64,000 bases of DNA, taken from NCBI GenBank assembly GCA_015069205.1, contig SVIZ01000009.1, forward strand, positions 1 through 64,000. The letters run 5' to 3'. This DNA comes from Oscillospiraceae bacterium. Its GTDB lineage: Bacteria; Bacillota; Clostridia; Saccharofermentanales; Saccharofermentanaceae. Shown in pieces: positions 8,933 to 19,221 of the stretch. The first letter of the stretch is position 1, and every line of letters starts with the position of its first letter. Made by a program: the position numbers and the translations under genes. The notes beneath the pieces are model-generated. The model had not been told where the DNA came from and ran no database searches. It saw only the letters and a program-made list of their open reading frames with translations.

Positions 8933-10362
8933 AATGCCATACCTCCTCCGGCCTCTTTATCCTGGCCGCGCAGGATTCCCATTGTTATGAGAACGAATAT
9001 GAGGAGGAGCAGTGACAGAACGTTGCCCGCCTGATTGTATGTCGTACTTTCATTTAAGATGAAGTTCTGGACGGTGTTGCCAATCGTCGTTTTCGAGCCC
9101 TCGTTAAGGATATCGGGGATCATGTAGAACGTCAGCGAAGGCATGAATACCATCTGGATACCTGAGATGACGCCCGGCAATGACAGAGGGAATGTGACCT
9201 TGAAGAACGTCTGGGCCTTGGTCGCGCCGAGGTCGTATGCAGCCTCCGATAAGCTGTCGTCGAGCTTAACGAGCACGGAGTAAAGAGGCAGGATCATGAA
9301 CGGCAGGAAGTCATTTGTCATGACGAGCTTCGTGATGATGTCTGCAAATACTTCGTTCTTAAGGAACATGATAGGCGCGTCGATAAGACCGATCTGCTGG
9401 AATACCGTGTTGAATACGCCGGTCTCGCTGAAGAATGCACGCCACGCGTAAGTCCTGAGCATCGTGTTCATCCACATCGGCAATACGAAAAGCATGAGAA
9501 GTCTGGATCCGCTCTGTCTCTTGAGCTTGGATCTTCTCGCAAGGATATAGCTTGCCGGATAGCCCAGAAGGAGGCATCCGATCGTCGTCCAGACCGCATA
9601 ATCGAGGCTTCTTAAGAAGATCGAAAAGTATTCCTGCAAAGTAACGTCAATGCCGTAGAATCTGGTCGTGACGGTCTTGTTCTGGAAAAGGACCTGGAAT
9701 CCTGCCGTAGTGAATTCATATCCGCCACCTGCTGCCTTCTTGAAGAAAGCTCTGAAGAGGATGAGGATCAGAGGCAGGATGGTAAATACAACGATCCATG
9801 CAATGTAAGGATATGCAAAGATCTTGTAGTTCATCTTGAGATTCAAAGCACCGTAAAGGCATGCTGCCGCACCGATGAAGAGCACGATTACCAAGAGGTT
9901 GCCTGCAAAAGACTGTGCGACATAAAGCCTCTGGGGTGTTAAGTCATTGCTCCTGATCATCTCTTCGGAGACCATCTTGGACAGCGTGATGACATGGCAT
10001 GCCGCGCGTCCGATGAAGAGCACCAGAACGCTGAAATAACCGATCTTTCTCTTCTTGCTTGAGTTGTAGTAGAACGGATAGCTGAGAGAAAGCGTAAGCG
10101 CTGCAACTGCGAGCACGATCGTTATTACAAATGCCCATGCTGCAAAGCTCTGGAAATTAAGATCTACGGAGCCGCTCCTGATCCTGGTGAAGACCCTCGG
10201 ATTTAAAAGGAGCGAGAAAAGTGAGTATGTACGGTAAGGCACATACTGCACGAATAATTCAAACATCGGAATGAAGATGCTTGCAAATGAGTAGAGGGCA
10301 GCGAAGATCATGACAAACGCATGAACCGGCATAACCTTTAATCTGGCTTTGAGTTCAGTCAT
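8929..10362 (-). CDS. potB: Spermidine/putrescine ABC transporter permease PotB with extra N-terminal membrane domain
   Basis: 477 aa; C-terminal ~290 aa has PotB features (EAAYDLGATKAQTFFKVTFPLSLPGV); N-terminal ~180 aa adds several hydrophobic segments. Confidence 0.88.
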   Translation of the reverse strand: MTELKARLKVMPVHAFVMIFAALYSFASIFIPMFELFVQYVPYRTYSLFSLLLNPRVFTRIRSGSVDLNFQSFAAWAFVITIVLAVAALTLSLSYPFYYNSSKKRKIGYFSVLVLFIGRAACHVITLSKMVSEEMIRSNDLTPQRLYVAQSFAGNLLVIVLFIGAAACLYGALNLKMNYKIFAYPYIAWIVVFTILPLILILFRAFFKKAAGGGYEFTTAGFQVLFQNKTVTTRFYGIDVTLQEYFSIFLRSLDYAVWTTIGCLLLGYPASYILARRSKLKRQSGSRLLMLFVLPMWMNTMLRTYAWRAFFSETGVFNTVFQQIGLIDAPIMFLKNEVFADIITKLVMTNDFLPFMILPLYSVLVKLDDSLSEAAYDLGATKAQTFFKVTFPLSLPGVISGIQMVFMPSLTFYMIPDILNEGSKTTIGNTVQNFILNESTTYNQAGNVLSLLLLIFVLITMGILRGQDKEAGGGMAL

Positions 10363-11621
10363 TAGTCCTCTTTCTCAACCTCTGCACTTTCTTCAGCGTC
10401 TTCGTCTTTTTTGATATCTGCTTCCTCGACGACATTCTCGCCGATGCTGTTAGACTTTGCTTCCTTTGCCTCGCTGCTCTCTTCTGCTGCCTGGTGCTTG
10501 ATGCCGAAGCTGCCGAATTCAGGCGAGAGCTCTGATCTTCTCATGATCTGGATATCGTCGGGATCAACGTAAAGACCGACTCTGCTTCCTACTGCAGAAG
10601 GGTCAACGTTCTGTACGAGCCACTCGATGCCGTCATCGGATCTAACGATCATCTCGTAGTGAACGCCCTTGAATACGAGGGACTCAACCGTTCCGTTGAT
10701 CCTGCCTTCAGCCTCTTCGTCTACATAGAAGTCCTCAGGTCTGATAACGACGTCGACAAGATTTGCGATGCCTTCCGTGAATTCCGGGAAAAGCGGGTCG
10801 ACGCACTTGAACGTGATGCCGCTTGAAAGAACGACTTCATTGTCCTTCTTCATGGTGCCCGCAACGATATTGGATTCGCCGATAAAGTCAGCGACATATG
10901 CGTTCTTGGGTTCATTGTAGATATCGATCGGTGTGCCGATCTGCTGGATGACGCCGTCCTTCATGACTATGATCGTGTCGGACATCGTGAGCGCCTCTTC
11001 CTGGTCGTGCGTAACGTAAACGAAAGTGATGCCGAGTTCTCTCTGCATCTCCTTAAGCTCGATCTGCATCTCCTTACGCATCTTGAGGTCCAGAGCGCCC
11101 AAAGGCTCGTCCAGAAGAAGGATCCTCGGGCGGTTAACGATGGCTCTTGCGATGGCAACTCTCTGCATCTGTCCGCCGGAGAGCTGGTCGATATATCTCT
11201 CGCCATAGTTATTAAGTCCTACTGTTTCCAGCGCCTTGTTAACTCTCTGCTCGATCTCCTTTTTATTTACCTTCTTGATCTTGAGTCCGAATGCCACGTT
11301 ATCGAAAACATTGAGGTGCGGGAACAAAGCATATCTCTGGAATACGGTATTGATGTTGCGCTTATTGGCAGGAACGCTCTTTAAGTCCTTGCCTTCGAAG
11401 TTCACGATGCCGGAATCGGCTGTCTCAAATCCTGCGATGATACGGAGCGTCGTGGACTTACCGCATCCGGAAGGTCCGAGAAGCGTAATGAATTCGTTGT
11501 TTCTTATATAGAAAGTTATATTCTTTAACACCTTTGTGCCGTCAAAGCTCTTGCACAGATCTTTGATCTCAATGATGTGCTCGCTGCCTGTATCGTCCGG
11601 AAGGATCTGGTTATATGCCAT
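10362..11621 (-). CDS. potA: Spermidine/putrescine ABC transporter ATP-binding protein
   Basis: 419 aa; Walker A GPSGCGKST, signature LSGGQMQRVAIARA, TOBE-like region; acidic C-terminal tail. Confidence 0.93.
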   Translation of the reverse strand: MAYNQILPDDTGSEHIIEIKDLCKSFDGTKVLKNITFYIRNNEFITLLGPSGCGKSTTLRIIAGFETADSGIVNFEGKDLKSVPANKRNINTVFQRYALFPHLNVFDNVAFGLKIKKVNKKEIEQRVNKALETVGLNNYGERYIDQLSGGQMQRVAIARAIVNRPRILLLDEPLGALDLKMRKEMQIELKEMQRELGITFVYVTHDQEEALTMSDTIIVMKDGVIQQIGTPIDIYNEPKNAYVADFIGESNIVAGTMKKDNEVVLSSGITFKCVDPLFPEFTEGIANLVDVVIRPEDFYVDEEAEGRINGTVESLVFKGVHYEMIVRSDDGIEWLVQNVDPSAVGSRVGLYVDPDDIQIMRRSELSPEFGSFGIKHQAAEESSEAKEAKSNSIGENVVEEADIKKDEDAEESAEVEKED

Positions 11622-11662
11622 TTATCTTTACCCCTTTAGGAAAATCTGTCGGTGATCGTTTC

Positions 11663-12202
11663 TCAAAAACTCGGCGGCGAAGAGATCCATATTGCTTTCG
11701 CCTGACGGCCGGTGTTGTTCTCAAGGAAGTGGGGCTTGTCGCATTCAAGATAAAAGCTCTCGCCCTTCTTAACCTGATGTCTTTCTTCGTCAATGACCAC
11801 GGTTATCGTGCCTTCCAACACATATCCGAACTCTTCGCCCTCGTGGGGATTATCCGGATAAGTCGAACCGCCGGGTTCGATAGTGACAAGGATCGGCTCC
11901 ATCTCATTCTTCTGTGCGTTGGGGATGAGCCAGCAGATCTCGTTCTTTAATTCCTGATCCTGCTTTACCGAGAAGTCATCCTTGCCGAAAACGACTCTCT
12001 GGCCTGACTCTTCCTTGAAGAAGTGGGCGAAATCAGTTCCGACTGCATTAAGGATGTTCTCAAGGGTCGCAATTGAAGGAGATGTCTTATCACTCTCCAG
12101 AAGCGAGATAAAACCCTTGGAAAGCTCGCATCTGTCTGCGAGTTCTTCCTGGGTGAGACCCTTTTGTAACCTGAGATTTTTGATCTTTGATCCGATTTCC
12201 AT
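11663..12202 (-). CDS. XRE-family HTH plus cupin transcriptional regulator
   Basis: Start taken at internal Met (MEIGSKIKNLRLQKGLTQEELADRCELSKGFISLLE); C-terminal cupin NPHEGEEFGYVLEGTITV; directly upstream of potA. Confidence 0.88.
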   Translation of the reverse strand: MEIGSKIKNLRLQKGLTQEELADRCELSKGFISLLESDKTSPSIATLENILNAVGTDFAHFFKEESGQRVVFGKDDFSVKQDQELKNEICWLIPNAQKNEMEPILVTIEPGGSTYPDNPHEGEEFGYVLEGTITVVIDEERHQVKKGESFYLECDKPHFLENNTGRQAKAIWISSPPSF

Positions 12203-12489
12203 AGCCTTGCCTGTCCTAAACCAAGAGTTTACTGACACTAAACCAATAATGTGCGTGATTATACACTCCGCTAAACCCCGTGTAAAGTATTTCTAAACCA
12301 AAGAAGAACCGTTTTTGCAATTTGTACTAAAACTTTTCGAAAACTTGCCTATCTGCACAAATCTGTCCTCAAAAAACGGCGTGTGATAAGTCAAAATGTC
12401 TTGAAAAAAATGACAAGCCACGTATAATAAATAAAGTAATGAGAATTAACAAAATCTTTACAAAAGCTTGACATTCGGGGGGCACAGGG

Positions 12490-13845
12490 ATGGCAAACAT
12501 TTTGGGTAACGTATTTAAAGGTAAAGACAGCATGAACGGCGGCCTTGCTACTCAGGGTGCCGGACAGTCTAATGTTCAGCCGAACGTCAGACCTTCCGGC
12601 AATGTTGTTAACCTTCAGACATCCGGACGTTCTGGTAGCAGCACACACACTGCATCCAATTCTGCTGCCGCTCAGCTCGCAAGAGAGCGTGCTGAAGCTG
12701 CTAAGGCTCAGATCGAGATGCGTAAAGCTGCAGAAGCAAGACGTAAGGAAGAGCAGAAAGGCGAATCCGATAAGAACGGAATTACTCCTGTCGGATTAAA
12801 ACCTCCGATCAAGCGTCCTAAGTCTGCATCAGTTAACCATGCGCAGTACATCGCAGAAGTCAAAGAATCAGGCACAGCCGAGGGCAAGCCTGTTGTTGAG
12901 CGCGAGCGTGAGCGTGTAACACCTCAGCCGGCAAGAAGTGCTGCACAGTCAGCATTGGCTCTTGCCCAGTCTGTTGCTCTCAGAGCTCAGAATGAAGAAC
13001 GCCGTGCAAGCCAGAAGGCAAAAGCCGCCACAGCTAAGGTTGTTGAGTGCAGAAGCGCAGTAACAGCTGCCGAAGAAGCACTCCTTACGGCACGTAAGGC
13101 TGAGGAAGCTACGATCACCAAGGAAAACATCGCCAAGGAAGCAACACTTGCTGCAGTCAAGCGTGCTGAAGAAGCAAGACAGGCTGCAAACAAGGCTGAA
13201 GAACTCGCAAGAGCAGCTGTTGCAAAGGCTGAAGAAGAAGAGAAGGCTGCTGCCGCTCTCACAGCTGAAGAAGCTAAGATCACAGAGCGCAGAAAGGCTG
13301 ATGAGAGAGCAAGAGTCGAAGCCGAGAAGGTTGAGATGGATTCCAAGGCTGCAGTTATCACTGCAACAAAGGAAGAAGAAGTTGCTTCCGCTGAATATGA
13401 AGCTGCCAAGCTCGCACTTGCCAAGGCTCAGGAAGATCTCGATTCCGCAAACCAGATGAAGGCCGAAGAAGATGCACGTATCGCTGCAGAGAAGGCCGAG
13501 AAGGAAGCACGCCTCGCCGCGGAGAAGGCTATCGAAGAAGCAAGACTTGCTGCTGCCAAGGCTGAAGAAGCAAGACAGGCTGCTCTCCTCGCAGAAGAAA
13601 AGGCTAAGGCTGCTGCTGCCAAGGCTGAGGAAGAAGCACGTATCGCTGCTGCAAAGGCTGAAGAGATCGCTAAGCTCAGAGCTGCTGCAGGCATCGTTGA
13701 TCCTGCACCTGCAAAGCCTGTTGAGACAGCTGTTAGTGAACCTGCATCTGCTGCACCCGCGGCCAGCGAAGCACCTATGAGACCCGCTGTCAGACCGGGA
13801 TCTGAGGCTGCTCCCACAAGACCTGCTGCAAAGCCTGCAGTCTGA
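12490..13845 (+). CDS. Ala/Lys/Glu-rich coiled-coil protein
   Basis: 451 aa; ATG after GGGGGGCACAGGG; long AKAEEEARxAA-type repeats flanked by Gly/Ser N-terminus and Pro/Ala C-terminus; terminator follows. Confidence 0.8.
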   Translation: MANILGNVFKGKDSMNGGLATQGAGQSNVQPNVRPSGNVVNLQTSGRSGSSTHTASNSAAAQLARERAEAAKAQIEMRKAAEARRKEEQKGESDKNGITPVGLKPPIKRPKSASVNHAQYIAEVKESGTAEGKPVVERERERVTPQPARSAAQSALALAQSVALRAQNEERRASQKAKAATAKVVECRSAVTAAEEALLTARKAEEATITKENIAKEATLAAVKRAEEARQAANKAEELARAAVAKAEEEEKAAAALTAEEAKITERRKADERARVEAEKVEMDSKAAVITATKEEEVASAEYEAAKLALAKAQEDLDSANQMKAEEDARIAAEKAEKEARLAAEKAIEEARLAAAKAEEARQAALLAEEKAKAAAAKAEEEARIAAAKAEEIAKLRAAAGIVDPAPAKPVETAVSEPASAAPAASEAPMRPAVRPGSEAAPTRPAAKPAV

Positions 13846-13871
13846 TCTTTAATCACAATCGCAATGTTAAC

Positions 13872-13895
13872 GGGGTGTCTCAAGCGAGGCACCCC
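13872..13895 (+). terminator. Hairpin terminator
   Basis: GGGGTGtCTC-aagc-GAGgCACCCC followed by an AT-rich stretch. Confidence 0.6.
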
Positions 13896-13945
13896 GAATT
13901 ATTTATATCTTTAGTTTTCCGCCTGGTTTTCGATGCCCGAAAACA

Positions 13946-16432
13946 TCATCCTCTCTCGTCCAGCACCTTCTGTACTCTGTCCTGTGCGATAGCGATTACA
14001 TCTTCAAGGCTCTTCTGACCCATGAAGTATGCGGGCATCTCTTCGATCAGGATCAGGTTTATCGTTGCATCCGGTGCGTAGATCCTTGAGCAGTTCTGAA
14101 TGTTATTCTCCATGTCGGTTATGTTCTTATCACTGAATACCATTCCGTTGTTGGCAGGTCTTCCGGTGAGTTCATCGTAACCGAAAATGTCATATCCGCC
14201 GTCGCCGTTATAGTATTCGACGGCTTTGGCCGCTCCCTGTCTGAATGCATCGCGGCTGAGCACGAAATCGTCGTTCATGGCAAGTTCAAGCTGGACTTCA
14301 TCTGACAAGAGGATCTTTATGAATTCACCGCATGCATCGATGTTTTCGGCCTGAGCAGAGACTGCGACTGATGTATCAAGGGTAAACATGGGGCCGCGTC
14401 CGTCAGCCGAAGGCAGACCTAAGATAGCCGTGCAATCTTTTCCAGCTGCCAGTGTAAAAATATAATCGGACATGCTGCCACAGGTGACGTAAGCTGCTAT
14501 ATCACTGCCGTCAACGACCTTGTCTCCCTTTACCGGTGCGACGGCAACAACATCCACTACAGGCGCAACTATAGGTTCGCTTCCGTATATATAAGCTTCG
14601 TTATATTCATCGTAGTAGCTGTTGCTCCAGGATCTGGCACTCTCGGGAACGTTGTCCTTTACGAATCCGGCCAGGGCAGCAAATTCGGGTCCCGTGAAAT
14701 CCGCCTTGCCGTCAGATATGAACTTGTCGCTCATGGAGCTGAATATCCTCGCGAAATAATAAGCCTGTCCGACAGGTATTACGTCATCTCCGTTCAGGAC
14801 GTCGTAAAGGAAGTCCTCATATTCGGAAGTGGTGAATCCGATGCCGGATGCACCCGCATAGGAAGGCGATGTCTGGATGCCGTTGATCATGTAAGTTACG
14901 GGCAGCTGATAGAGCTTTCCGTCGACCCTGGCGCCGTCAATTATGTTCGTAAAATATCTTGAAGAATCAAGATCTGCCACATAAGGAGAGAGATCTGCAA
15001 GATAGTTCGGATTGTTGAGCTGGCCGTACTCACCGCAGTTCAACAGGATGTCGGGGCCTTCCCCGTTCATGATGTCGATCGCAAGGTCGTTGCTGATCTT
15101 GGAATTTCCGTTCAGATAATAGGATTCAAAGTCATCTTCACTGTCTATAGATGATGAGAAGTCATAGTAACTGTCGCTGTTATAACGGTCAGTGACTTCG
15201 ATGAAATAATCCGGGCTGAGATCGTTATACTTAATGACCGCATCAGCAACTGTGTCGTCAACATATCCGTCGGGTGCATACAGTTCAAGGACCGTTTTTC
15301 CCGCATGAGGATTGGGCGCTTTAGTCAGCTCAACGACCTTGAACGTGTTGTTATCCGCACTCGAATAAAGTGTCCGGTTATAAGTCTCACCGCAAAGAAG
15401 GATCTTATCGTCGCTGTAATCTGCTATAACGAAATCACACAGATCACTCCTTCTTACGCTGCACCAGCTGAAATTAAAACACATGCCGACAGACTTGTTA
15501 TTCATGTCGATCGACTTGATGCCGGCATTTGTAAGATAGTATGCGGTGCCGTCATCTGCAAAGAAAAATGATTTAATGGTCTCTAACTCGAGCCATTCGT
15601 ATTCCTGACCGTCGACGGCTGTAACATTGCCGCTCGTAAGGTCGACCTCGAAAAACATCCTTCCGGAATCGCCGTTTGCAGGTACGAGCACCGTTGTCTC
15701 AGTTAAAGGAAGAATGATCGCTATGCCGTAAATGCCCTTCCCGGGATCTTCGATCTTCGCAACTTTCTGACTTCCGTCCGGAGCGTTGATCATGAGATTG
15801 TAATAACTTACCTCATCCCACATAAGTTCGGTTTCTATTCTGTACGATCCGATATTATATGTCTGCTCGATACTGTGGCCCTCGACGTCACGGGCATCCA
15901 AAACGGAACCCGTAGCCGGATCAACGCTTACTTCCAAATATGACGCAACATCGGTTACCGGATCGTAGAACACGCCTAAAGCGGAGATCTTACCATCCAT
16001 GTATCTGACGTAATCTATATAGTCCGCGCCTTTAAGAATATCATTCAGGTCGATCGTGTTGACCGTCTGCTTTGTTGCCCTGTCGAGCACTGTTGCCGTG
16101 TATATCGCAAAATCGCTATTGTTGAAATTCTCCCAGTTGAAGTCATCCGGGATCTTATAGTATCCGTTGGTCATGACGACTATGTAATTGTCATCCGAGC
16201 CTGCGCATTGTGAGTAGTACGACTCGATCTCCCTGTTCATGTTAATGGCAGGGATCACTTCAGTGACCTCATTTGAATACCACGGTGACTCAGAAGCGAT
16301 CTTTTCTCCGCTGCGGCTTGCCTCCTCACTGCCCGATTCACCGGCAGGTGTTTTCTTTGTGCATGATGCAAACGGCAGCGACATCGACAGCACTACCAAA
16401 GCGGCAACCGCATTCCTGACCGAAGTCTTCAT
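13946..16432 (-). CDS. Extracellular solute-binding-like lipoprotein (large, two-part); paralogue of next gene
   Basis: 828 aa; lipobox FASC; C-terminal half with SBP-like NGEGPDILLNCGEYGQLNN...; about 45-50% similar by eye to 16534-19017. Confidence 0.72.
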   Translation of the reverse strand: MKTSVRNAVAALVVLSMSLPFASCTKKTPAGESGSEEASRSGEKIASESPWYSNEVTEVIPAINMNREIESYYSQCAGSDDNYIVVMTNGYYKIPDDFNWENFNNSDFAIYTATVLDRATKQTVNTIDLNDILKGADYIDYVRYMDGKISALGVFYDPVTDVASYLEVSVDPATGSVLDARDVEGHSIEQTYNIGSYRIETELMWDEVSYYNLMINAPDGSQKVAKIEDPGKGIYGIAIILPLTETTVLVPANGDSGRMFFEVDLTSGNVTAVDGQEYEWLELETIKSFFFADDGTAYYLTNAGIKSIDMNNKSVGMCFNFSWCSVRRSDLCDFVIADYSDDKILLCGETYNRTLYSSADNNTFKVVELTKAPNPHAGKTVLELYAPDGYVDDTVADAVIKYNDLSPDYFIEVTDRYNSDSYYDFSSSIDSEDDFESYYLNGNSKISNDLAIDIMNGEGPDILLNCGEYGQLNNPNYLADLSPYVADLDSSRYFTNIIDGARVDGKLYQLPVTYMINGIQTSPSYAGASGIGFTTSEYEDFLYDVLNGDDVIPVGQAYYFARIFSSMSDKFISDGKADFTGPEFAALAGFVKDNVPESARSWSNSYYDEYNEAYIYGSEPIVAPVVDVVAVAPVKGDKVVDGSDIAAYVTCGSMSDYIFTLAAGKDCTAILGLPSADGRGPMFTLDTSVAVSAQAENIDACGEFIKILLSDEVQLELAMNDDFVLSRDAFRQGAAKAVEYYNGDGGYDIFGYDELTGRPANNGMVFSDKNITDMENNIQNCSRIYAPDATINLILIEEMPAYFMGQKSLEDVIAIAQDRVQKVLDERG

Positions 16433-16533
16433 CCTATTTTCTCCTTTAACCCCATATATCTATAATCTTCTTTTCTCGAAAATGGCTGCCCATAAATTGA
16501 GCAGCCATAACTTTTCGTGTCAGTTTGAAAGTG

Positions 16534-19017
16534 TCAGCCTCTTTCGTCTAATACCTTCTGGGCTCTGTCCTGAGCGACCTTTGCAACTTCCTCAAGACTC
16601 TTCTGTCCTATGAAGTATGCGGGCATTTCCTCAACGAGGATGAGGTTGATCGCTGCATCAGCCGCATTCGTGCAGGAGCAGCTCTCGATGATCTTTTCGA
16701 GCTCGTTGATGTTCTGCTCAGAGAACATAAGACGGTTATCTTTAGGGAGACCTGTCTCATAATCGTAGCCGAACATGTACTCTCCGCCTTCGCCGTTGTA
16801 ATACTCAACAGCTTTTTGTCCGCCTTCTCTGAAAGCCTCACGGCTGAGAACGAAGTTGTCATTCATCGCCAGGCTCTTCTGAATATCGTCAGAAAGAAGG
16901 AGTTTTACGAACTCTCCACAGGCATCAACATTCTGTGCCTGAGCAGAGACTGCAATTGAAACATAAGGTGAAACCATAGGTCCGCGTCCGTCAGTTGAAG
17001 GAATGCCGAGGATGGCAGAACCGTTGCCCTGAATGTTTGCCATGTTCATGAAGTAACCGCTGACACCATAGACTGAGCCGTAGATTGCAGGCGAAGTATT
17101 ACCCGTGTCGCCCTTTACCGGAGCTGCAGCTGCGCCTACACCGACTGTTGATGAGTAGTATGTGTCATCGTTGTACATTTCATCCCAGCTCTTGCTGCTT
17201 TCCTGAACGTTATTCTTAACATATTCTGCAAGCTCTGCAAACTCGGGAGCTGAGAAATCAGCCTTGCCGTTAGTGATGAACTTATCGCTCTGGGCATTGA
17301 AGACCTTTGTGAAATAAAGTCCCTGACCGTAAGGAACACAGTCTGTACCGTTCAAAGTCTCGTTAAGGAACTTCTCGTATTCTGCAGGTGTGAAACCAAC
17401 GCCTGATGCGCCGGCATATTTAGCATCCGTCTGAATGCCTTCGATTGTGTAGCTGACAGGAAGATGGAAAAGTTTTCCGTCAACCAGGGATGCATCGATA
17501 ATGTTCGTAAAATACTTATCCGGATCAAGTGTACCGATATAAGGTGTAAGATCTGCAAGGTAGTTTGTGTCGTTGAGCTGGCCCAGCTCACTTGCGTTCA
17601 TGAGGATATCAGGGCCTTCGCCGTTCATGATGTCCATAGCAAGCTCATTACTTATTTTCGCGTTGACGTTAAGATTTGCATTTTCATAATCATCATCGCT
17701 GTTAAGGTTGTTGTAATCGAGATCATCAACATGGGAGTAACGGTCTGTTACCTCGATGAAATAGTTGCTGCTGTTCTCGTTATACTTGATGATCGCATCA
17801 CCGATCTTTTCTTCAACATATCCGTAAGAGCAGAACATCTCAAGGATAGTCTTTCCTGCATGAGGATTGGACTCTGCTTTTGTCAGATCAACGATTACGA
17901 AATCATTCTGAGCAGACATCTCATAAGGACTTGAAGCATATTTTTCGCCACAGAGAACGATCTCGTCTTCAGAGCAATCTACAATTGAAAGATAATTCAG
18001 AGTTGCTCTGTTAACTGTGCACCAACTGTAGTTCATTACTGCTTCAGAAGTCTTCTTCTTCATGTCGATCCTGGAGATTCCGATAGGAGTTGAATAGTAT
18101 GTGTAACCGTCTTTACCGCTGAATGTTGAGATAAGTGTATCAAGTTCAAGCCATGAGTAGTCTGCGCCGTCGATCTTTGTTGCTTTATTAGTCTTAAGAT
18201 CCAGCTCATAATAGACTTCCGTCTTGTCGGTGGAGATGGGGATGAGTGCCTTGCCTTCGCCGACGGACAGGATAACGCGGATGTCATAATAGTTCATTCC
18301 GTTTTCCTTGAGCTCTATTCTTTCCTTGGAGCCGTCAGGTGCCGTTACATAAAGGGCATAGAAAGCGTTATCATTGTTGTCCCAGTTTATCTCTGTTTCG
18401 ATTACATAATCTTCAACGCTGAATGAACGCTCAATGTATCCTTCGTTGCCGCTGTTGTCTGCCTCATATTCATCCAGGACTTTACCTGTTAAGAGGTCGA
18501 GTTCTTTAACTTTTGTTGACGTATTATATGTAACATCATCGTATGTTGTGATGTAAGCGGAAAGCTTACCGTCTCTGTAGATTACGTTATCGACATAGCT
18601 GTTTGTGGAAAGACCTTCTGTAAGATCGATAGTGTTAACTGTCTCATATGTCTTTCTGTCGAGAATTGAGATCTGATTGATGGAATACTCGTTGTAATTG
18701 AAGTTTTCCCAGTCAATGTCATTGCCGTTAGGCATCTTATAGTAGCCGTTTGTCTGAACTACAAGATAATCATCATCAACGCCTGAAAGATTGGAATAAC
18801 AGTACTCAAGCGGTTTGCTGTCATCAATGTCGGGCTTAAATGTCGTGATCTTTGAATTAAACCACGGTGTGTCGGCTGCGATCTTTTCGCCGCTGTGACT
18901 TGCTTCTCTGTCATCACCGCTGCCTCCTGAATTGCCCTGCTTGCTGCATGCAGCAAAAGACAATGCCATGGATGCGGCCAGTACGACAGAAGTTAACTTC
19001 GTAGCTGTGCTTTTCAT
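16534..19017 (-). CDS. Extracellular solute-binding-like lipoprotein (large, two-part)
   Basis: 827 aa; lipobox FAAC; same architecture and near-identical C-terminus (AQDRAQKVLDERG) as 13946-16432. Confidence 0.72.
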   Translation of the reverse strand: MKSTATKLTSVVLAASMALSFAACSKQGNSGGSGDDREASHSGEKIAADTPWFNSKITTFKPDIDDSKPLEYCYSNLSGVDDDYLVVQTNGYYKMPNGNDIDWENFNYNEYSINQISILDRKTYETVNTIDLTEGLSTNSYVDNVIYRDGKLSAYITTYDDVTYNTSTKVKELDLLTGKVLDEYEADNSGNEGYIERSFSVEDYVIETEINWDNNDNAFYALYVTAPDGSKERIELKENGMNYYDIRVILSVGEGKALIPISTDKTEVYYELDLKTNKATKIDGADYSWLELDTLISTFSGKDGYTYYSTPIGISRIDMKKKTSEAVMNYSWCTVNRATLNYLSIVDCSEDEIVLCGEKYASSPYEMSAQNDFVIVDLTKAESNPHAGKTILEMFCSYGYVEEKIGDAIIKYNENSSNYFIEVTDRYSHVDDLDYNNLNSDDDYENANLNVNAKISNELAMDIMNGEGPDILMNASELGQLNDTNYLADLTPYIGTLDPDKYFTNIIDASLVDGKLFHLPVSYTIEGIQTDAKYAGASGVGFTPAEYEKFLNETLNGTDCVPYGQGLYFTKVFNAQSDKFITNGKADFSAPEFAELAEYVKNNVQESSKSWDEMYNDDTYYSSTVGVGAAAAPVKGDTGNTSPAIYGSVYGVSGYFMNMANIQGNGSAILGIPSTDGRGPMVSPYVSIAVSAQAQNVDACGEFVKLLLSDDIQKSLAMNDNFVLSREAFREGGQKAVEYYNGEGGEYMFGYDYETGLPKDNRLMFSEQNINELEKIIESCSCTNAADAAINLILVEEMPAYFIGQKSLEEVAKVAQDRAQKVLDERG

Positions 19018-19159
19018 TTTATGTCTCCTTTATCCCCTTTTGGTTTGGTTTTGTTCTTAAATCAGTATGATTGTAGAATCGCAAAATATCAAATCTGCAT
19101 CAAAAGTGTGGCAAAAGTTAGGTTACGGCATTTCAAACGTGTTACATGAGCAAAGAAAC

Positions 19160-19186
19160 AGGGTGTCCCAAATATGAGACACCCCG
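19160..19186 (-). terminator. Terminator of the str operon
   Basis: GGGTGTCccaaatatgaGACACCC; minus-strand readout downstream of tuf. Confidence 0.6.
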
Positions 19187-19221
19187 TTGAATTAACAGTT
19201 GTTAGTTCAGTTCTTATCGAA

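Noticed and set aside
12987-13892. Long minus-strand ORFs (145 and 154 aa) opposite the Ala/Glu/Lys-rich gene
   Set aside because: Ala/Ser-rich mirror translations of a repetitive coding strand; typical antisense artefact.
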